Source: JBFMGS01 sp040752635 (GTDB lineage Bacteria > Bacillota > SHA-98 > UBA4971). From it: a stretch of DNA of 44,965 bases. The translations under genes and the position numbers were made by a program. The notes beneath the pieces were generated by a model that ran no database searches, was not told the DNA's origin, and saw only the letters and a list, made by a program, of their open reading frames with translations. Location: assembly GCA_040752635.1 (NCBI GenBank), contig JBFMGS010000013.1, positions 1 to 44,965 on the forward strand, read 5' to 3'. Each line of letters opens with the position of its first letter. Position 1 is the stretch's first letter. Shown here one piece after another: positions 15,911 to 24,163 of this stretch.

Positions 15911-16295
15911 ACCTCGATTCCCTCGCTTTCAACAGCTCTGCGCAATGACTCCCGGCACACCGTAGGGTCAACCAGATCGACCTTAAACTCTGGACTTAGC
16001 CCGGTTACAGCTCCCACTGCTGCGTAGAACCTGTCATCCGGAATGCCCCAAGCCGCCAGATCGATGTCAGACCAGCGGGTAAACGAGGAACGATGAGCTA
16101 ACGATCCAAAGACGACTACCAGACGACTACCTTCTTCGCACCGTAAGCCTTCTTCAGAAGGGCTGCAGCTTCCTTGGCGACGCGCCACGCTTCGTCGTAA
16201 CGACTAGATAAGTGTTCATCAGCTTGGCACGTGTCCACGAATGTCAAGGGGTACCTCTGGGCGTAATATGCGGCTAGATCGGGTTTTTCACCCAA
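15907..16295 (-). pseudogene. MNT-type nucleotidyltransferase, frameshifted by 11-bp tandem duplication
   Basis: Two frames together encode a 125-aa minimal nucleotidyltransferase. The N-terminal frame runs from a TTG at 16295 (GGGGGG-type Shine-Dalgarno just upstream) through DEAWRVAKEAAALLKKAYG AKKVVV. The other frame continues with FGSLAHRSSFTRWSDIDLAAW and KVDLVDP, which carry the GS-x-D-x-D signature and third acid. They are separated by a perfect 11-bp tandem repeat, AGACGACTACC at 16110-16120 and 16121-16131. Removing one copy restores one continuous frame (378 nt including stop). A proper promoter lies upstream. It is either a recent pseudogene, an assembly error, or a reversible slippage switch. 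Confidence 0.75.
16110..16131. repeat. 11-bp perfect tandem duplication
   Basis: Two adjacent copies of AGACGACTACC. The duplication shifts the reading frame of the MNT-like gene just before its active-site GS motif. Confidence 0.95.
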
Positions 16296-16340
16296 TTCTA
16301 TCCCCCCTGTTCGGATACTCCGATTACTGATCTTGGCAAG

Positions 16341-16368
16341 ATTATACCATAGTTATCCGGTGATCCAA
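16341..16368 (-). promoter_or_regulatory. Promoter of the MNT/nitrilase operon
   Basis: On the minus strand TTGGAT (16368-16363), a 16-nt spacer and TATAAT (16346-16341) precede the TTG start at 16295 by about 45 nt. This would drive the whole minus-strand operon from 16295 to 13282. Confidence 0.65.
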
Positions 16369-16744
16369 ACCGTCTCTGCCTTCGGCCGCTACGAGGGCTG
16401 CAGCCGGGGGATCCCTATCTTAAGCCTGGCTACACAGGATACACGGGGAATCTCTAGCGGAAGACGTCAGCTTTTGGGAGGAAACGCCTCGGTAGGTGTA
16501 GAAGAACCTGAAAACTCCACGTTCAACGGCGTCCGCGTCTTTCTTGATGCCGCACGGTTTACCGAGAATGCCTGCTCCGTCAGGAAGCGCGAGAAGGGCT
16601 ACCAGCGCGAAAGGTTCGAACGACTATAGATCCGCCCGAGCCGCCCCGGGCTCGATTAAACGGGTCACTCAGTAGGCATGCTCGTGCAGTCTGTGGCGTT
16701 CTGGAAATGATAGTGTTTGAGGCGCGAAAAGAGGGCACCCGCAC
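16369..16744. other. Intergenic stretch, no supported gene
   Basis: About 375 bases between the divergent MNT-like operon and the ttcA-like gene. A plus-strand frame contains NASVGVEEPENSTFNGVRVF, which faintly resembles the C-terminal tail of some TnpB-type transposon proteins. There is no upstream catalytic part, so I do not call a gene. No RNA gene was seen. Confidence 0.3.
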
Positions 16745-17662
16745 ATGATGAAGGATGATACATCCCGCCAGGCGCCGCCGCGAGGTCCGGTGGAACCGCC
16801 GGTTCTTTCCCGGTCCCATACGCGGCGAATATGGCGTGCTATCGTGGAATTCCAGATGGTGGCCGAAGACGATAGGATCCTGGTGGGATTCTCCGGAGGC
16901 AAGGACAGTGCATTTCTTCTTCATGCGCTCTGCGCTGTGCGCATGTACTCGCCTATCAACTTCGAAATCGCGGCGGCAACCATTGATCAGGGCTTTGCCT
17001 CCGACGACGCAACGGCGACAGGCGAACGAATGGCGAGCTTTGTCAGTCGGCTAGGTGTACCATATTCCGTGAAGCAGACAAACATCGCGCAGGTGGCGTT
17101 CGCGCCGTATCAAAAGGAGAATCCATGCGCCATCTGCTCGCATCTTCGCCGCGGCGCCCTCAACAAGTATGCTGCCGAGAACGGGTTCAACAAAGTAGCT
17201 CTGGCCCACCACCGCGATGATGTGGTGGAGACTTTTCTCATGAGCATCTTGTATTCAGGGCAGATCCACACTTTTCGCCCCGTGACATACCTCGACCGCA
17301 CCGGCATCACTGTTATACGCCCACTGGTGTACTTCAGGGAATCCGAGATCGCCGGGGCTGTGCGACGCATCGGGTACGAACCGCCTGCGAGCTCATGCCC
17401 CATGCAGGGGAAAAGCCACCGGGCGAAGGTGAAGGACCTCATCCGCAGCCTCTCCCGGGAGAACCCCATGGTCTACCACAACCTCTTCAAAGCGCTGCAC
17501 AGCGACGCCATCCGCGAACTTTGGCCGCCCGTGGCATCGGAGCAGGAGATGCGGGAAAGACACAAGGCACTTTTCGGAAAGGTCGCCCGGGACGTGGCCC
17601 GGCAAGGGGCAGTTGAGCAAGACCCGGAATCGAGGTGCCCCCAGGAAGAGACGCGCGGGTAA
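16745..17662 (+). CDS. TtcA-like tRNA 2-thiocytidine synthetase (PP-loop ATPase)
   Basis: A 305-aa adenylating thiolase resembling TtcA, which installs 2-thiocytidine in tRNA using ATP, a sulfur donor and an iron-sulfur cluster. The PP-loop VGFSGGKDS is at about residues 47-55. Three cysteines suited to a [4Fe-4S] cluster are Cys128 and Cys131 (PCAICSHLRRG) and Cys218 (SSCPMQGKSHR). LAHHRDDVVETFLM is a further TtcA-type motif. Start choice is uncertain by one codon (adjacent ATGs at 16745 and 16748); a GAGGG lies about 10 nt upstream. It converges on the thioesterase gene with 7 nt between them. Confidence 0.8.
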   Translation: MMKDDTSRQAPPRGPVEPPVLSRSHTRRIWRAIVEFQMVAEDDRILVGFSGGKDSAFLLHALCAVRMYSPINFEIAAATIDQGFASDDATATGERMASFVSRLGVPYSVKQTNIAQVAFAPYQKENPCAICSHLRRGALNKYAAENGFNKVALAHHRDDVVETFLMSILYSGQIHTFRPVTYLDRTGITVIRPLVYFRESEIAGAVRRIGYEPPASSCPMQGKSHRAKVKDLIRSLSRENPMVYHNLFKALHSDAIRELWPPVASEQEMRERHKALFGKVARDVARQGAVEQDPESRCPQEETRG

Positions 17663-17669
17663 AGACTCC

Positions 17670-18092
17670 TCAAGAATCTCGCTTACTTTCGGGCACCTGG
17701 GACACAACCAGGAATGTCCCTTCCGCCTCCGCAGCGAGGTCGCCGTTTTTGTCCCTCACCTCGGACCTGAGTACATGTTTCTTCAGGCCGTTCCTCACGA
17801 TCTCCCCGGAGACAGCGACTTCTTCCCCGATGCGCACTGGCCGACGGAACTTCGCGCTCAGGCTCAACGTAACCGGCATCATACCGCGGAGAATCAACGC
17901 CCACGCCATGGCCTCATCCATGAGGGCACACACCACACCGCCGTGGAGGACCCCGGCAAAGCCCTGGAACTCCTCGCGCGGGGTGAAGGTCGCTACAGAC
18001 CTCCCGTCTGCATCGAGCTCAAACTCGAGCTTCAGCCCGATCGGGTTATGAGGACCGCATGCAAAGCACTTCCCATCGTCAACAAACTCCAT
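17670..18092 (-). CDS. PaaI-type hotdog thioesterase
   Basis: A 140-aa single-domain hotdog-fold protein of the PaaI/YbgC-like acyl-CoA thioesterase group. It has the N-terminal CFACGPHNPIGLKL motif common in the subgroup and the catalytic-helix motif HGGVVCALMDEAMAWA (about residues 50-65). It is probably a cytoplasmic homotetramer hydrolysing an acyl- or aryl-CoA; the substrate cannot be inferred. A GAAGGACGGAG stretch precedes the ATG at 18092. Confidence 0.85.
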   Translation of the reverse strand: MEFVDDGKCFACGPHNPIGLKLEFELDADGRSVATFTPREEFQGFAGVLHGGVVCALMDEAMAWALILRGMMPVTLSLSAKFRRPVRIGEEVAVSGEIVRNGLKKHVLRSEVRDKNGDLAAEAEGTFLVVSQVPESKRDS

Positions 18093-18121
18093 TAACAGCT
18101 CCGTCCTTCAATGTCTCCGGT

Positions 18122-18589
18122 TTAGGCTGGGGCAAACTCGTGTAGGTCTGGCAGCGTGGGAGCAACCAATGATATACCGTGTCGGATCTCGACGCTCCTA
18201 TAAGTGTGGGATAATGCTCTCACCTGCAAGGCCAGTCCAACAAGGGCGGCCGGTGCCTTCTCGTCGCCGGCAGCAATAGAGGCAGCCCCCGCGTTGTCTA
18301 TATAGATTACGACACGACGCGCGCGATACCTGCCTACGATCTTGAGCGCTTCCAGGATTGCCCTGAGCCCCGCCTCGTCATCTGAGACATTTCCCCAAGC
18401 AAGGGTTACCTCGGCAACGGGCTCGCCGCTGCCGCCGGTGATCGTCAACCTTGCCGTTGCGGGCAAGAGCGCACTTGCGCCAGTTACACGGATTAGTACC
18501 CTCATGGTGCCTGGAGACACGGTGTTCGATGTAGACCATCGGAGAAGGGGGTCCTCCCTGATCGACGCTAGTAGAGCAGGCGTGGTCAT
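18122..18589 (-). CDS. Divergent RNase H-like-fold protein
   Basis: A 155-aa protein. The ATG at 18589 has a near-perfect Shine-Dalgarno (GGGAGGTG, ending about 6 nt upstream), so the longer in-frame extension is rejected. The order of a beta strand, then a DDEAGLRAILEAL helix, then RRVVIYIDNAGAA resembles RNase HI-like domains, where Glu (in NNEAEY) and Asp (in TDS) are catalytic. Here the Glu and second Asp positions appear kept. The first strand reads ARLTITGGSG instead of a D-G-S/T motif, so the first catalytic Asp seems absent. Function unknown; the fold assignment is inference. Confidence 0.55.
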   Translation of the reverse strand: MTTPALLASIREDPLLRWSTSNTVSPGTMRVLIRVTGASALLPATARLTITGGSGEPVAEVTLAWGNVSDDEAGLRAILEALKIVGRYRARRVVIYIDNAGAASIAAGDEKAPAALVGLALQVRALSHTYRSVEIRHGISLVAPTLPDLHEFAPA

Positions 18590-18888
18590 GCCCTTCACCT
18601 CCCAAACAGGCGTTCGCAATTTCATCCTACCACAGGCGCTTGTGGGTGTCAAGCCCTGATCTTGAAAAATATGGCCCCGCATGTCCTGCGGTGTGGCGAA
18701 CCGCTGACACCGCGCTTGAATACAATGCATCAAGGTCAAGCCTGCCAGGCCATGACAGTCGAGACCCCGGAGCACGCGACAGCACGCAGGAGGATGACAT
18801 GGCCTGGACAACGACCGGGCGCAGTAGAAGAGTAGAAGAAAGACGCAGCAAGCGCCCGGCTGCACACTTGCATGAGGGGTGAACTTTG

Positions 18889-19119
18889 ATGGCTGATGAC
18901 GAACCCGTCGCATCTCACATGAGACCCCCCGAAATAGGCCCGTTCCTTGAACTCGCTCGAGCATACGTTCTGCCGCAGGTCTACAGGATGGTATGGAGTC
19001 CAGCCGAGGGTCTGATGAAAGGAACCATCTTCCCGGAGCTCTACCGGCCTTACGTGCCGCGCGAGCACGGGTGGAGCCCTTTGAAACAGGGGGCGGGGAA
19101 ACAGGGGACGGAGGGATGA
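18889..19119 (+). CDS. cotJA: Spore coat protein CotJA
   Basis: A 76-aa spore coat-associated protein of the CotJA family, first gene of cotJABC. The family features are the Pro-rich N-terminal half with ARAYVLPQVY and the C-terminal FPELYRPYVPREH. The ATG at 18889 follows GGGGTGA at about 18875-18881. In Bacillus, cotJ is a mother-cell operon and CotJA and CotJC interact in the coat. I could not identify a sigma-E promoter with confidence. Confidence 0.9.
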   Translation: MADDEPVASHMRPPEIGPFLELARAYVLPQVYRMVWSPAEGLMKGTIFPELYRPYVPREHGWSPLKQGAGKQGTEG

Positions 19120-19122
19120 CGC

Positions 19123-19380
19123 ATGGACCAGAGACGGAGAGAACTCTTACGGATTATGGAACTTGAGTTTGCGGCTGTAGAATTGAACTTGTTCCTGGAC
19201 ACCCACCCGGAGGAGCAACGCGCCCTTGCGGATTACAACGCGGTTGCCCAGGAGCTGAACCGGGCGAAAGCCGCGTACGAATCGCGCTATGGGCCGCTCC
19301 TGCACTTCGGGCAGTCGGTGAGCCCGGGGGCCTGGCGGTGGATCGAGGATCCGTGGCCGTGGGAAATCACCTTTAACTAG
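19123..19380 (+). CDS. cotJB: Spore coat protein CotJB
   Basis: An 85-aa CotJB family protein. It has the helical N-terminal half RRELLRIMELEFAAVELNLF LDTHP followed by WRWIEDPWPWEI near the end, a typical CotJB ending. The start is three nt after the cotJA stop, and GGAGGG is located before it within the end of cotJA. It works with CotJA and CotJC in the spore coat, with no known catalytic role. Confidence 0.92.
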   Translation: MDQRRRELLRIMELEFAAVELNLFLDTHPEEQRALADYNAVAQELNRAKAAYESRYGPLLHFGQSVSPGAWRWIEDPWPWEITFN

Positions 19381-19395
19381 GAGGGATGATGAATC

Positions 19396-19968
19396 ATGTG
19401 GATATACGAGAAGAAGCTCGAGTACCCCGTCAAGGTGTCCTCCACGAATCCGAGGCTGGCCAAGGAGATCATCACCCAGTACGGCGGACCCGACGGCGAA
19501 TTGTCTGCATCCCTGCGCTACCTTACGCAGCGGTACACCATGCCCATACCACAGGCCAAAGCGATCTTGACAGACATCGGTACGGAGGAACTGGCGCACA
19601 TGGAAATCGTGGCCACACTCGTATACAACCTTATCAAGAACGCGTCTGTAGAAGAGATTAAGGCCGCTGGCATGGACGATTACTACGCTGACCATGATAA
19701 GGCGCTCTACTTTGTCAACGCTGCAGGCGCACCGTGGACGGCCACCTATATCCAGTCCAAGGGCGACCCAATAACAGATCTTCACGAAGACATGGCAGCC
19801 GAGCAAAAGGCCAGGTCCACATATGAATTGCTGATCAACCTCTCGGACGACCCGGATGTCACTGACGCGCTTCGTTTCCTCCGGGAACGGGAAGTCGTGC
19901 ACTTCCAGAGGTTTGGGGAAACCCTGAACCTGGTGCACGAATGGAAAGAATCGAAGAAGGTGTTCTAA
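19396..19968 (+). CDS. cotJC: Spore coat protein CotJC, manganese-catalase family
   Basis: A 190-aa protein homologous to dimanganese catalases and part of the inner spore coat. It has a four-helix-bundle ferritin-like fold. Metal-ligand-type Glu/His residues are visible in DIGTEELAHMEIVATL and AAEQKARSTYEL, and in EREVVHFQRFGETL. The ATG follows AGGAGGGAT within a few nt. As the last gene of cotJABC it is followed by a hairpin at 20149-20174. Confidence 0.93.
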   Translation: MWIYEKKLEYPVKVSSTNPRLAKEIITQYGGPDGELSASLRYLTQRYTMPIPQAKAILTDIGTEELAHMEIVATLVYNLIKNASVEEIKAAGMDDYYADHDKALYFVNAAGAPWTATYIQSKGDPITDLHEDMAAEQKARSTYELLINLSDDPDVTDALRFLREREVVHFQRFGETLNLVHEWKESKKVF

Positions 19969-20148
19969 GTTGGGGTTCACAGATCTTTCCCACTTTGTCG
20001 AGAGGGTTGCCGGTGATTGCATGACGGGGCGTTGGAATTCGGACAGTACCGAATACAACACCGGAAACCCTGGGCAAAAGTCCGCATAGTCAAAAGTTAC
20101 GTTGATTTATGGCTACCAACTTGGAAAAGGGCATTCCAGGTACACGGA

Positions 20149-20174
20149 GGCTCCGGACACCATTGTCCGGAGCC
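20149..20174 (+). terminator. Stem-loop downstream of cotJABC
   Basis: A perfect 11-bp stem, GGCTCCGGACA (20149-20159) with TGTCCGGAGCC (20164-20174), and a CCAT loop, extendable by one A-T pair. A short TTCT follows. It probably terminates the cotJ transcript, about 180 nt after cotJC. The rest of 19969-20363 holds no gene I can support. Confidence 0.65.
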
Positions 20175-20363
20175 TTCTACGTAAACCGCGGAATGACTGC
20201 ACAAGCCTCCCCTATAGGGGCGACATAGGCCCGCCAGGGTGCTTGCCAGGCTTAGCCCTTTCAGACCTCCAGGCTCAATCCTTTCAGGCCTGACCCTCCC
20301 TTTCACGCTCACCCGCAGGGCGGCTAACGGAGTGGACGGGACCTTTGCTTCGTGGAGCCTGCC

Positions 20364-21695
20364 TCAGGCCTGAGCCGCCGCCCTGCCTCTTGCTGCAAGC
20401 TCCTGCTTGAGCCTGACCAGGTTCTCACCATACAGCGGGTACATCCTCAGCACCAGTAGCGCCAGCACGAGAGCTGCAATGGGCACTGCGGTCATGAGAA
20501 GCCGGATGCCCGTTACCACCGACGCCGGCTGCGTCGCAAGGTTCGGGTCATACCCGCTGGCCTTCATGACCTGGCTCATGACGAGCGCCTGGGCTGAAAC
20601 GCCGAGCCTGATGAACAAGGCGTTTGCACCGAAGTACATCCCTTCGCGTCGCCGCCCGGTGCGAAGCTCGTCTTCGTCTATGACGTCTGCAAGCAAGACG
20701 TCAAACAGCAGCATAAGCCCGGCGAGGCCGAGGCCGAGGAGCGCCCCGCAGACGACACCCGTCACGAAGTTGTAAGCTAGTCCGAATGGGAGGAGAGTTA
20801 CACAGAATACGGCTATAGCGAGGGACATCGCCTGCTTGGGCCCTACCTTGACCGTATGGCGCATCCACGGCGCGAGCATGACGAATACAACGATGAACAC
20901 CGCTCCCAGGAGGTACGTGGACTGCTCTTCCGCGATCTTCAGCACGTACTTCGAATAGAACGGTACCATGGCCATGATGAGGACGAACGTAAACTGTATG
21001 AGCATGCAGGCTACCACGTACGTCATGAACGACTTGTTGGCAAGAGTGTACTTTAGCGCAGGGAGGACGTTCAAAGGCTCCTCGTCGCTCCGGGGTCCAA
21101 GTTCGCGGCTTCCAAGGAGAGAGATGATGAGGGCGACAGCCGTGATCGCCCCATACAGGACGGCCATCGAGGGCCAGCCGAGGCTTCCATAAACCATGGG
21201 GGCCAGGGCGATGCCGATGATGAGGCCGATGTTGCCGAATATCTGCCGCCACATTGAGACCACGGACCGGTCCTTGAGGCTCGGGAACATCTCGGGGAAC
21301 AGCGCGGTCCAGTTCAAGATGACAAGCGTGTAGATTCCGTCGAAGAGAAACATCATCACGGTGAAGTAGATGAACAGCGAGAGGTATCTGCCGTCCACGA
21401 CCCTGAACGGCGGTATCCATAGCAAGATGAAGGCGAGAGCGAGAGGCACCAGGCCACCGGCTACATAAGGGATTCTGCGGCCCCACCGTGTACGCGTGCG
21501 GTCAGAGAGATAGCCAAAAAGGGGATCGTTGATAGCGTTCCAGATGCCATAAGCGATCATAGTGTAGCCTATGAGCTCGATCGGGAGTTTCAACACGTCG
21601 GCGTAGAAGAACACCACGTAAGTCTGAGCGGTGTACGCGGGCACGGCCGCACCTAGGGAACCGAAGCTGTACGCAAGCTTTTGCCAGGTCTTCAC
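20364..21695 (-). CDS. GPH-family (MelB-like) sugar:cation symporter
   Basis: A 443-aa major-facilitator protein of the glycoside-pentoside-hexuronide:cation symporter family. About 12 membrane helices are visible. Family markers are QKLAYSFGSLG at the N-terminus, YGIWNAINDPLFGYLSDRTRTRWGRRIPY (helix 2, loop, cation-site Asp and basic loop), and a cytoplasmic LADVIDEDELRTGRRREGMY motif after the middle. It imports an unspecified oligosaccharide or glycoside with H+ or Na+. The start is a GTG with a weak upstream AAGG. Its direction and spacing make it a single-gene unit. Confidence 0.9.
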   Translation of the reverse strand: MKTWQKLAYSFGSLGAAVPAYTAQTYVVFFYADVLKLPIELIGYTMIAYGIWNAINDPLFGYLSDRTRTRWGRRIPYVAGGLVPLALAFILLWIPPFRVVDGRYLSLFIYFTVMMFLFDGIYTLVILNWTALFPEMFPSLKDRSVVSMWRQIFGNIGLIIGIALAPMVYGSLGWPSMAVLYGAITAVALIISLLGSRELGPRSDEEPLNVLPALKYTLANKSFMTYVVACMLIQFTFVLIMAMVPFYSKYVLKIAEEQSTYLLGAVFIVVFVMLAPWMRHTVKVGPKQAMSLAIAVFCVTLLPFGLAYNFVTGVVCGALLGLGLAGLMLLFDVLLADVIDEDELRTGRRREGMYFGANALFIRLGVSAQALVMSQVMKASGYDPNLATQPASVVTGIRLLMTAVPIAALVLALLVLRMYPLYGENLVRLKQELAARGRAAAQA

Positions 21696-22171
21696 ACCGA
21701 GCGTATGCTACCTTAGCCTCATGCCGGCGTGGACGGTGCGGGTGATAAAGGCATCTGTGGTTTAGTCAGGCGTGGTTTGCAAGCACACGCGCAATGAGGG
21801 ATGAGACCGCGCCCCCACCGGAGTTCTGGCTATGGACGCATACAAACCTCCCTTCGGAAAGATTGGGGGTCGCAACCCCGAGGGGTGAGTCACCTCCCAC
21901 AAGGAGAGCCGCGACTATCCCGCAGGAACTGCTATTCGCCAGGCACCGGCGGATTCCTCTTCGCCGGACCGCCAAGAAATGGCACGCTTTCCTGGCACGC
22001 CAGACAAGTTTCTGGTTTACCCCGGCCTGCATATTCTAACATCCCCCTGAAGACGGTCTTAAGGCGGCGGGCTCCGGCCAAGAGATCCGCGGGCAGGTTC
22101 CTGCTGGAGGGCTTACGAGGCCAGAGTCCGGCGGCACCAAAGACAAGGCTAAGCGAGGCAAAGCAGGAACT
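21696..22171. other. Divergent intergenic region upstream of gin
   Basis: About 475 bases between the symporter and gin. It contains GC-rich local hairpins (for example GGGGTCGCAACCCC near 21868). I see no recognisable riboswitch, no convincing promoter and no supported gene. Confidence 0.35.
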
Positions 22172-22459
22172 ATGTCCACAAATGCGAATAATAACGAGGC
22201 TAGGCCACAGGCGGTGATCGCCGTGCGAACTATGGTCCAGCACAATGAGGACAAATCCGGGGCTGCCCAACTGCCGAAGGGGCAGCCGTGTTTAGTATGC
22301 GGCGAGCTCGCGATAGAGGGCACTGTGATCCTTGGTAGACGGCTCTGTAGCGAGTGCGAGAAAGCTATCATGAACCTCGATGCCTGCGACGGTGATTATG
22401 ACTTCTTTGTCGCCAAGTTCAGAGAAGCGTGGCGACCGTTCTTTCGCGCGCAGGCATGA
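22172..22459 (+). CDS. gin: Anti-sigma-G factor Gin family
   Basis: A 95-aa protein whose second half is the Gin (CsfB) zinc-binding domain, CLVCGELAIEGTVILGRRLCSECEKAIM, with two CxxC knuckles. In B. subtilis Gin delays sigma-G activity in the forespore and antagonises sigma-E. The N-terminal 40 residues are low in family features, so a later start is possible; the Shine-Dalgarno before the ATG at 22172 (GCAGGA) is weak. Synteny supports the call: gin/csfB lies upstream of yaaO in many Firmicutes. It overlaps the decarboxylase gene by ATGA. Confidence 0.75.
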   Translation: MSTNANNNEARPQAVIAVRTMVQHNEDKSGAAQLPKGQPCLVCGELAIEGTVILGRRLCSECEKAIMNLDACDGDYDFFVAKFREAWRPFFRAQA

Positions 22460-24117
22460 GGGAACTGGGGGGACGGAAAGAGACCGTCGCGATGCGGGAC
22501 CTTAGAGAGATCTACCAGGGCTGCTGCCGGGATCGTCAGCTCGGGCATGACAACCCACCTCCACCTGGCGACCAGCAGGCGCAATACGACGAACGCGACC
22601 GGACGGCCTCCTGCAAGCAATCGGCTGCACCCCTTGTTCGGGCGCTGCTGGAGTATGTAGTTGGGAGCAGAGTGAGGCTGCATGTTCCAGGGCACAAGGG
22701 GCGTGCGCCGGGCAATGCTTCCGAGAACGCTTGCGAGGATGATCTCGCGCGTTTGCTGGGCGAGAAGGTTTTCCTGGCGGACGTGACAGAACTGCCGGGA
22801 CTCGGCGACCTTCATGCACCGGAAGGACCAATCAAGGAGGCGCAACGCCTCGCTGCGCTGGCCTACGGAGCCGACACCTCCTTCTTCCTCGTCAACGGCT
22901 CAACCTGTGGGATCCACGCTATGATAATGGCGTCGTGCAGGGCGGGCGAAGAGATCATCGTGCCCCGCGACGCGCACAGAGCGGTTGTAGGCGGCCTTGT
23001 CCTGTCTGGCGCCCGTCCTGTTTACGTCGCCTCCGAGGTGGACGAGCTATTTGGCGTGCCGCTCGGCCCCACGCCGGAGTCCCTCAAGAGTGCGCTTGAA
23101 GCCCACCCAGACGCACGTGCCGTCCTGCTTACCAACCCCAACTACTACGGCGTCGCCCCCGAGATCAAAACCCTGGTGGCCATGACCCACGATTATGGTA
23201 AAATAGCATTGGTGGACGAAGCACACGGTGCGCACCTACCTTTTCATGAGGATCTTCCGCCTTCCGGGCTTGAGGCCGGGGCGGATGCGGTTGTGTCAGG
23301 CGCACACAAGGTGCTGCCGGCGATGACGCAGGCATCGCTGCTCCACCTGAAGGGTAGCAGGATCGACAGGGAAGCCGTCAGCCGCGCGCTCCGCCTGATA
23401 GAAACTACGAGTCCGTCCTACGTGCTGATGGTATCCATAGATGCGGCGAGGCGCATTGCGGCAACGAGAGGACGGGAACTCCTCGACCGCATCATCCGCC
23501 TGGCCGGGGAAGCTCGGGAGAGGCTGGGCGGGTTGCCGGGAGCGAGGTGCCTTCAGGAGGCGGACCTCGCGCCGAGAGGCTTCAGGCACGACCCGACGAA
23601 ACTCCTGGTATCATTCTCAGGCCTTGGGATGACGGGGTTCGAAGTGGCGGGAATACTTCGCCGGGATCATGGAGTTCAGGTCGAACTAGCTGATGACAGA
23701 AATGTTCTGGCTATACTGACCATAACGGATACTGAAGATGACGTGATGGCGCTTACGCGGGCGGTCGAGGCTATTGCCGGCGACCGGCGCAGGCGTGGCA
23801 GGGAAGTTGGGCCAGAATCCAGGCGTGAAGCGGCGGCGGGCCTCAGCTTTGTGCTGCGAAACGCTCCGCCCCTGAAGATGACGCCGAGAGAGGCCGCATT
23901 TTCGCCGACTGACTGGGTGGACCTCAACGAAGCGGCGGGCAGGGTTGCGTCAGATGCCATTGTGCCGTATCCGCCGGGGATTCCCCTGGTTTGCCCGGGG
24001 GAAGAGATCGCCCCAGCGATTGTAGAGTTCGCGTACCAGGCGCTCGCTTCGGGCGTCGAACTCCAAGGGGTGAGCGGCGGGCGCGTCCCGGTCGTCGCGC
24101 GGCGGACCAGGACGTAA
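22456..24117 (+). CDS. Orn/Lys/Arg decarboxylase family protein (YaaO-like)
   Basis: A fold-type I PLP enzyme (553 aa) of the Orn/Lys/Arg decarboxylase family, YaaO/SpeA-like, linked to polyamine synthesis. The N-terminal RLHVPGHKGR, FLVNGSTCGIHAMIMA, LVDEAHGAHLPF and the Schiff-base Lys285 in VSGAHKVLPAMTQAS are diagnostic, and a C-terminal decarboxylase domain follows (DWVDLNEAAGRV, YPPGIPLVCPGEEI). Its ATG overlaps the gin stop (ATGA, 22456-22459). A start at 22492, preceded by GGAAAGAGA, is a real alternative because the first 40 residues are poorly conserved in appearance. Confidence 0.88.
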   Translation: MRELGGRKETVAMRDLREIYQGCCRDRQLGHDNPPPPGDQQAQYDERDRTASCKQSAAPLVRALLEYVVGSRVRLHVPGHKGRAPGNASENACEDDLARLLGEKVFLADVTELPGLGDLHAPEGPIKEAQRLAALAYGADTSFFLVNGSTCGIHAMIMASCRAGEEIIVPRDAHRAVVGGLVLSGARPVYVASEVDELFGVPLGPTPESLKSALEAHPDARAVLLTNPNYYGVAPEIKTLVAMTHDYGKIALVDEAHGAHLPFHEDLPPSGLEAGADAVVSGAHKVLPAMTQASLLHLKGSRIDREAVSRALRLIETTSPSYVLMVSIDAARRIAATRGRELLDRIIRLAGEARERLGGLPGARCLQEADLAPRGFRHDPTKLLVSFSGLGMTGFEVAGILRRDHGVQVELADDRNVLAILTITDTEDDVMALTRAVEAIAGDRRRRGREVGPESRREAAAGLSFVLRNAPPLKMTPREAAFSPTDWVDLNEAAGRVASDAIVPYPPGIPLVCPGEEIAPAIVEFAYQALASGVELQGVSGGRVPVVARRTRT

Positions 24118-24163
24118 GGAATAGAAAGGAGGAGAAAGCTCGCACGCGGGGCTTAGAAACCGT

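Noticed and set aside
16333..16629. 98-aa plus-strand frame in the intergenic region
   Set aside because: No catalytic motif and no good ribosome site; only a faint TnpB-tail resemblance, kept as a low-score finding.
21766..22032. Small frames on both strands upstream of gin
   Set aside because: No family likeness, no Shine-Dalgarno; probably GC-rich chance frames.
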